Source: Otis tarda (lineage: Eukaryota > Chordata > Aves > Otidiformes > Otididae). From it: 64,000 nt of DNA. The stretch lies in the NCBI GenBank assembly GCA_026413225.1, contig CM048552.1, forward strand, positions 80,825,001 to 80,889,000. Reading direction: 5' to 3'. Made by a program: the position numbers and the translations under genes. This document shows, piece after piece, positions 57,801 through 64,000 of the stretch (the first letter of the stretch is position 1; each line of letters opens with the position of its first letter). The notes under the pieces were generated by a model that was given only the letters and a program-made list of their open reading frames with translations, searched no databases and was not told the DNA's origin.

Positions 57801-60800
57801 TCCCTTCCTTAGAGCAATTAGGTTGGTGTTACTTTCCGGTTCTCATGTATTATATTCAGTGTCTGTGTGCTGAATCAAGAGGTTTGCCTAAAATAAATAC
57901 AGAACCACTGCAGTCTTCCTTTAGGCGCTGTAGTGGTGCTTAAGTGTTTGGTTCTCCTCTGCTGCAGTTTTTTTGTGTGATCTTGTATTAGGCCCACAAA
58001 GAAATTCAAGCTATATTTAATATATATGCAAACCAGGTTTCCTGCCAAGAAAAGCATTTGCCATTCTGATTTGCAGTCACTGGTACATCTGTTACCCCCT
58101 CTTTTGCTGTGTCTTGTGACCTTACCAGTCTGGAGACCCATCCAGCTTACCACACAAAGCCATTGAGTGGTTCATGGAGGAAAAACAAGTGGCCTTGGTT
58201 TTCTAAGTAAATCTAAGCAGTGTTAAATACTTTAAGTGAATGCACAGTTTAAGTAGCCTTCAATCTGCGCACACAGAGCAGGCTTCCACCAGCCGTATAT
58301 GCATCCCTTGCTGGTCAGGAAGCATGAGCCAAGTTCCACGCAAAACAGGAGTGCTACTACTATCTAGTTATCCCTGCCTTTGCTTTTCCTATCTTTGTAG
58401 CAGTAGCTCCTCCTGACTCTCTGTTTGTTTGCTTTTCCTAAGCTAGGAAAGTCAGAGGGCTATAGAAATGTACGCCCAGGCAGAGAAAGGGCCAGAGGCT
58501 TAGGTTTTCCGTACCATGGTTGAATGGTCTATTACAATGCAGCTGCTGTATAAAAGAGCTTCTTCCATTTCCAAGACTTTCTAAAAGAAAAGAGTGATCT
58601 CTCTTCAGCCTTGGAAATAATTCAGGCATTAACTACAAGAAAATAGTTCAGGCACCAAGCACAGGAAAAAGTGTCTAGACTGTGAATCCCAAGCAGAAAT
58701 GGCCATCTCAACTCTAGAGAGCCCTTACTGACACTCTCTGGTGCGTTCCTGCTCCAGTTGTTGGCACTTGAGAATCGTTTTCCTTGAGGTAAATTTGTCT
58801 CTCAGATGCTGCAGAGAGACCTAAATTATCTAAAATAGCCTTGAAGATTTCACTCCAGAAGCCAAAATCTAAAAGCTAGGTATTGAAAAGCTAAGCATAG
58901 TCTTCCTCTCTGTGTAAATGTCTTGTTCTTCGGGGTATGTTCTTTAATCATGCACTCATTTAATATCTACCATGATGCATACTTGTTTTCATGTTTTTTC
59001 CTGTTTCAGCATGTTCTTAAAGAGTAATGGGTCTTTCTCTTAAAGAGAGATGGTTTTTCATATTTGTTTCAAAGACCATGCAAGTCTTTTATGTGTCTTC
59101 ATTACAGATTTTGACTGTGTAGCTTTAGCACTAGAGTTTCATTTTGAGCTCTGGAAAACACATTCCTTACTTTCTTAAGATCAACCATGATGATTGCTGG
59201 TGAAACAACAAGACCTTTTCTTTCATTCCAGTATAATAATACATATTATTGATCTTAGCATAAAACAGTATAGCTGTAGACTGGGAGACAGATGAAATTA
59301 TCTGTATAAATATGGAACAAAAAGGTAGTCCTTGCCTTGGTGTGTTTGCAGTGTAAGTACTACGTAGGCACACCATACTGACTGACTGATTAGCATAGTA
59401 AAAAACCAAGGGAGCTGCCCTGTCAGCATGCTCTGACTTAACACAATTGCCCAGTCCTAAGCCTGGATAAAGCACAGATAGCTGACAATCAGCCTAGTAA
59501 AAACAACTGGTTGAAGAAACAGATTTAGGCTTTTTGCAAAAGTGGCCATTCAACAAAGAGTACTGCTGATCCCTTATGTGTATAACAGCTCCTGATGAAA
59601 GCTCTAGAAGTCAGTGCTCTCGAAAGTTTGCTGGTAGGAAGAGAATATTTACTAGTACATGACAGAACTGATCCAGTCTATTAAAAACCTCATGGACTGT
59701 GAAGAAGATGGACTTGAAATCCTTGGCAGAGTGGCAGGTGAAGGCACGTAGGCAACAGAACTATTCCATCTATCCTGGCTGTGGTGTCAACACTTTGAGG
59801 GAACAGAACTTACCACAACCAACTACATGGAAAAAAACCACTCACAAATTAGGAGCTAACTTACCAGTACATCAGACATACAAGACTCCAAAACAGATGT
59901 CTAAAGATGGCAATCATACCACCGTGTTGGCAATCACACTGTATTCCAACAGGGGAGCTTAATGGCCACGACAAACACTAGCTCTCTGTTTACCTCTGAA
60001 GTATGAATGATTGCAATTACTGGAAATCGCTGCCTATGAGATTTAAAGTACAAAAAGGAAATAAGAGCTAGACTCCTGCTGAAGTGGTAAGATGCTAGTT
60101 GTGTGTGATGATCTTTTCAAGGCTGAACCCGAGGCAGAGACTAAAAAAGTCAGTGCTCAAACTCAAGCTTCAGATAGGTGTAAGGAAGTCGAAAAACCCG
60201 ATGATGCAGTGCTTTGTCAAGAACAGAAGATGGGACAGTGGAATTTGAAAATCAATTAAACATCGAGGAAGAATGAAAGAGGAATGCAAAACAAGCAAAC
60301 AGTGAAACTCATCAGTAGGACAGAAAACGAGAGGTGACAGTGACCTAGCTAGGGACTGAGGCTGCTGAAGAGAGCTCTTTGGAACTGGCTGAAATCGTAT
60401 ATAAAAGGACTTCAGAAAATGAAATGGGCTCTTCAAAACCAAGATGATGAAAAAGCTTTGAAGTGAGGTAGAAAACAGAAATGCACAGAAATCTACCTTA
60501 CCTCAACAAATGCTTTTATAAAAGTTAGCCGAAAAGAGCACCTGTAATAAGACTGACAATACATGTCTTCTGTCCGGGCTAGAGTTAAGAAGCTGAAGAT
60601 CAACAAAACAGTGAGAGATGATCACTTCACAGAGGAAATGCTACAAAGCAAACAACCCTGCTTCCTTTAAAAAAAAAAAAAGGGAAAAAAGAAAGAAAAG
60701 AAACAGCCTAATACCACTCTGAAGATTGTAACAGTTGGGGAAATGATCCCTTCTGAGCAGTGGAAATAAGGAGTTGTCTGAAAACTAAGAAATCTGCAAT

Positions 60801-61388
60801 AACTGGAGATGAGTCAGTCAGATTACTGCTAAAGGGAAAGATCTTCTATAGTCTGCAATACATGGGGTAACAGAAATACCTTTATAAAGATAAAAAAATA
60901 AAATATATTTTAAAAGTCTTTATATTAAGCATCATAATGTAAGAATACAGACGATTGCAGACTTTTTAATCTGTTTCAGTAGCTTAAAAAAAAAGACTGT
61001 AATATTTCAAGGCTGTAACAAGGCAAACAGCAAAACAGTCACTTTATCCATATCCAAGACGCTGAGTTATTAATTTGCTCTTCCCTTGTTCATGTCAAAC
61101 AAACTCAGGGCCCTGGCGTGTAGATCACTCTCATGAATAACACAGATGTGCTATGCCAGGAGCTTCATTTAACTAGAAAAGAGAAGAGCAGCAGCACAGG
61201 TTATGCAGTATCTTTATACGCCAAACCAGGAGCTGAGACACAGGGGGAGTTGTGCAGGAGGAATCAAGCAGGTCACAGCAGAACTGTGCATGGTATTTGC
61301 TGTTCCCAAATCCTACTGCTCCACTAGATGTGCAAGGCGGCCCTGTTTGTTTGTTTGTTGTCTCTCTTAGTGGATGCCACAGTGCCAA
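54898..61388. other. Intergenic between MANSC4 and KLHL42
   Basis: AT-rich, no gene supported. Contains a T-run at about 57266-57283 and a weak Penelope/hammerhead-like string at 59592-59650. Confidence 0.6.
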
Positions 61389-61592
61389 GATGAGGGTGGT
61401 GGAACACTGGAACAGGTTGCCCAGAGAGGTGGTGGAAGCCCTATCCCTGGAAATGTTTAAGGCCAGGTTGGATGAGGCTCTGAGCAACCTGATCTGGTTG
61501 AAGATGTCCCTGCTCCTTGCAAAGGGGTTGGACCAGATGACCTTTGAAGGTCCCTTCCAACTCTAACCATTCTATGATTCTAAGATTCTAAG
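61389..61592 (+). mobile_element. CR1 LINE 3' tail, short
   Basis: About 200 nt from AGATGAGGGTGGTGGAACAC to CTAACCATTCTATGATTCTA plus extra tail units (AGATTCTAAG). Inserted just 5' of the KLHL42 CpG island, about 760 nt before the start codon. Confidence 0.94.
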
Positions 61593-61659
61593 ATGCCCTG
61601 GCATGAGGAGGCTCCTGCCTCCTCCCTGGCTACACACGCATACACGCACGCATACCATA

Positions 61660-61682
61660 TTTTTTTTTTTTTTTTTTTTTTT
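61660..61682 (+). repeat. T23 homopolymer at edge of KLHL42 CpG island
   Basis: An uninterrupted T run directly between AT-rich flank and CpG island. Its true length may vary or be misassembled. Confidence 0.9.
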
Positions 61683-61689
61683 CCCCTGC

Positions 61690-63240
61690 GCGTGAGGTTC
61701 TTCCCCCTCTCCAGGGCTGCAGAAGTACATTTATGGCAAGAGGCTGGAGCTGCCGTCCCGGCCCAACTCGGGCAGCGCCGGTTGGGGGGGGGAGGTTTGG
61801 AACGGGGGGGGGGCTGGCTGCGCGTTTTGCCCGTTACCGCACCCTGGGGCCGAGCACTCGGCCTGGCCGATCCTTCCGCCGTCCCGCACGTCAAGTGAGC
61901 TTGAAAATCGCCCCCTCCCCAGCACAGGGCCCAGGCAGGGGGATTTGGAGGGGGGCTGGTGGTGCCCTGCGGCGCCGTTGGGCGCTGACGGCCCCCGCGG
62001 GCGCGGAGAGGCCCGGCCATCGCGTGAGCGCTCGACATTGCCTTTTTAGGGCTTTTTTTTCTTTCTCCTCTGTTGGTTTGTTTTTTTTTTTTTTTTTTCC
62101 CCCTCCCTTCCCCTTCTCTCCCTGCAGGGAGGGAACCGGCGGGGCTCTGGCAGCACCTCCCCCAAGCGTCCCTCCCTCCCCGCCCGCCTCCCCCGGCGCG
62201 GCCCGGTCCGGCCTGGCCGGGCCCGGCCCCGCTCCTCCCATCCCGGCAGCGGCCTCCGGGGCGGCGGCGGCGGAGGAGGAGACGGAGGAGGAGCCTGTCC
62301 GCAGCCTGCAGCGGCGGGGCTGAAGTGCAGCCAGGGGAGGGGGTGAGCCATGTCCCTGGCGGGGCGGCGGCGGGAGGAGGAAGATGAGGGGGAAGGGGAC
62401 GAAGGGGACGGGGCCGGTGCCGAGGAGGAGGAGGTGGTGCGGATCCGGCTGGGGGACAAGTGCTACCCGGTGTGCAAGAGGAAGCTGATCGAGCAGAGTG
62501 ACTATTTCCGAGCCCTGTACCGCTCGGGCATGCGGGAGGCAGGGCAGGGCCATGGGGAGCAGCTGCTGCGCGGGGGGCTGAGCGCCCTGGGGCTGGAGCT
62601 GGTGCTGGACTTCATCAACACCTCCTGCCTGGCCAGGCTGGAGCAGGAGGAGGGGGGCGATCAGGAGCCCCCGTTGCTGGAGGAGCTGGTGGAGGCGGCT
62701 TCCTACCTGCAGGTCACCCCCTTGCTCCGCCTGCTCCTCTCCCAGGTGAGGCTGGGCAACTGCTTCGAGCTGCACCGCCTGGCTCAGGTCTACGGTCTCC
62801 AGGACCTGCACGACGCCTGTCTGGACTTCATGGCCACCCATTACCATCAGGTGCTGCGGAGGCCCGAGGCCCGGCCACATCTCCTCCTGCCCCATGCCCT
62901 CCAGCAGCACTTGAAGGAGAGGCGGATGAGGGGCACCGCCACCCTTGTGGCCATCGGGGACTTCATGGGTGCCTCTTCCCTGGGCCTGCCTCCGGGCTGT
63001 CACCCTCAGGTGGAAGCCCCTTGGTCTATGCTGAGGTATGATGAGGAAGCACAGAGGTGGCTGCCCCTAGCCAACAACCTGCCCCCTGATCTGGTGAATG
63101 TCCGAGGCTATGGGTCGGCGATGCTGGACAACTACCTGTTCATCGTCGGGGGCTACAGGATCACCAGCCAGGAGATTTCGGCTGCCCATTGTTACAACCC
63201 TTGCCTAAACGAATGGAGTCAGCTAGCTTCAATGAACCAG
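61690..63240. promoter_or_regulatory. KLHL42: CpG island covering the KLHL42 promoter, 5' UTR and exon 1
   Basis: Very high GC and CpG from about 61690 through exon 1, against AT-rich flanks. It holds C/G-rich Sp1-like strings and a trinucleotide tract in the 5' UTR, and no TATA box. Two long T runs (61660-61682 and 62081-62098) border and interrupt it. The transcription start is not defined from sequence alone but should lie within about 61.9-62.3 kb. Confidence 0.75.
62259..62295 (+). repeat. CGG/AGG trinucleotide tract in KLHL42 5' UTR
   Basis: About five CGG units run into AGG units with one ACGG interruption, roughly 55 nt before the start codon. Such tracts are length-variable in vertebrate 5' UTRs; no expansion is evident here. 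Confidence 0.7.
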
Positions 63241-63245
63241 AAGAG
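62350..63245 (+). CDS. KLHL42: KLHL42 (KLHDC5), BTB-Kelch CUL3 adaptor; first coding exon, gene continues past window
   Basis: 298 codons plus two bases; the donor is AAGAG|GTAACC, and the TAA beyond it is intronic. Residues about 29-130 form the BTB fold that binds CUL3 (VRIRLGDKCYPVCKRKLIEQ, SDYFRALYRSGMREA). About 145-215 is BACK-like (LRLLLSQVRLGNCFELHRLA, QVYGLQDL). From about 225 the Kelch part starts, with LPPDLVNVRGYGSAMLDNYL and the first blade motif IVGG at 265-268. The human protein is about 505 residues, so the remaining Kelch repeats lie to the right of this window. Human KLHL42 directs CUL3-dependent ubiquitination of the microtubule-severing katanin subunit p60. The ATG has G at -3 and lies in a CpG island. 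The bird N-terminus carries a Glu/Asp/Gly-rich run (residues 9-28) that I do not recall in the human protein. Confidence 0.96.
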
Positions 63246-64000
63246 GTAACCACTGCTCCCTGAAATACACGTGTGTCCATGTATATTGTCAAAATAGACC
63301 CTGTTGAGTCACGTGGTGTTGACTGGACTCAGTGTTACGAGAAGTGATTCAGACCTGTCTCTATGCTGTGAATCACTCGTGTCTCTTGCATTGTGTGGTG
63401 GGAAGGACCGCAGCGCTTAGCGATGGCTTGGCAGCCTGCCATGGACAGGCCTGGCAAACCTTGTCTTCACTGGCACAGCCATCCCACCACAGCACAGTGC
63501 TGCAGCCTCTTTCCTGCTTAGGGGTGCCCTCTGCATGGCACGGGGAGCTGCTGTGGCAAGTAGGGGGTGAGGAGGACAGAGCTTTATTGCATAGATGTTG
63601 GTAAACAGTGGTTAAGGCCTCAGCTGTGCGAGAGCATGAGCTAGGCATCAGCAGAGGAGGACTGTGCCACAGCTCTCCACCATGTGTGAACATTCACCGT
63701 GGTACTAAGTAGTGGTGGGCTCCCACTTTTCCTTTAAATTGTACTATACAAGGATCCAGTCTCTCCAGTCAGCTGTCTGACTGGTAGTAGAAATTCTCCT
63801 TAAAATAACAAAGATTAAAAAAAAACCCAAAGATGAAATTATTCTCCTACTTCCTTTGTTGTATGTTTTAGCTCCAGTACTGTAAGTGACAAGATTTCCT
63901 TCTCTTAGTGAGGACGTACCATTTATCAGAGCTAGAGATGGCTAAAAACTTTAGTTGCAGCAGTTTTTCATTAGTTTGGACTTTCATAAAAATCTGAATG
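63246..64000 (+). other. KLHL42: KLHL42 intron 1 (partial)
   Basis: Begins at donor GTAACC and runs to the window edge. GC declines steadily and no further Kelch coding sequence is seen. Confidence 0.8.

Noticed and set aside
61891-63003. 370-codon open frame on the minus strand across the KLHL42 start
   Set aside because: It is the mirror of a GC-rich coding exon. The product is low complexity (Gln, Pro, Lys runs) and has no recognised domain; KLHL42 on the plus strand explains the region.

Overview
The window looks like an avian nuclear genome, most likely a neoavian bird. The evidence is an AT-rich background with sharp CpG islands at promoters, several CR1 LINE copies ending in the ATTCTATGATT-type 3' tail, solo pieces of bird-type endogenous retroviral LTRs, and intron-rich vertebrate genes. 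Three genes can be assembled exon by exon: MRPS35 (+, complete), MANSC4 (-, complete coding sequence) and KLHL42 (+, first coding exon only, running off the right edge). Their order and orientation match the block I recall from human 12p11.2 (MRPS35 > < MANSC4 KLHL42 >).

Layout. 1-11.2 kb is intergenic and holds two LTR-type ERV fragments, one CR1 fragment and an isolated CpG-rich patch near 4.4-4.6 kb; no REP15-like coding sequence is visible there. 11.2-37.0 kb is MRPS35: a CpG-island promoter with a YY1-type motif over the start codon, eight coding exons encoding 340 residues, and an AATAAA signal at 36948. Intron 4 holds a very old, nearly full-span CR1. Intron 5 holds an antisense CR1 relic, a perfect 15-bp hairpin and a diverged 114-bp duplication. 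Intron 7 (12.6 kb) holds a younger CR1 with a 392-codon open frame on the minus strand. 37-44.7 kb is the tail-to-tail interval between MRPS35 and MANSC4. 44.7-50.9 kb is MANSC4, with three coding exons encoding 350 residues (signal peptide, MANSC domain, Ser/Thr-rich stalk, one membrane span). 50.9-61.6 kb is an intergenic interval with two short CR1 tails. 61.7-64.0 kb is the KLHL42 CpG island, the first exon (BTB, BACK and the start of the Kelch propeller) and part of intron 1.

The three genes are not a functional pathway: MRPS35 is a mitochondrial small-subunit ribosomal protein, MANSC4 a predicted type I membrane protein of unknown role, and KLHL42 a CUL3 substrate adaptor. They are linked by old synteny only. 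I found no rRNA, tRNA or CRISPR and no convincing new multi-gene system. The items most worth a second look are the intronic perfect hairpin, the orphan CpG patch, the acidic N-terminal extension of KLHL42 and a weak Penelope/hammerhead-like string near 59.6 kb.
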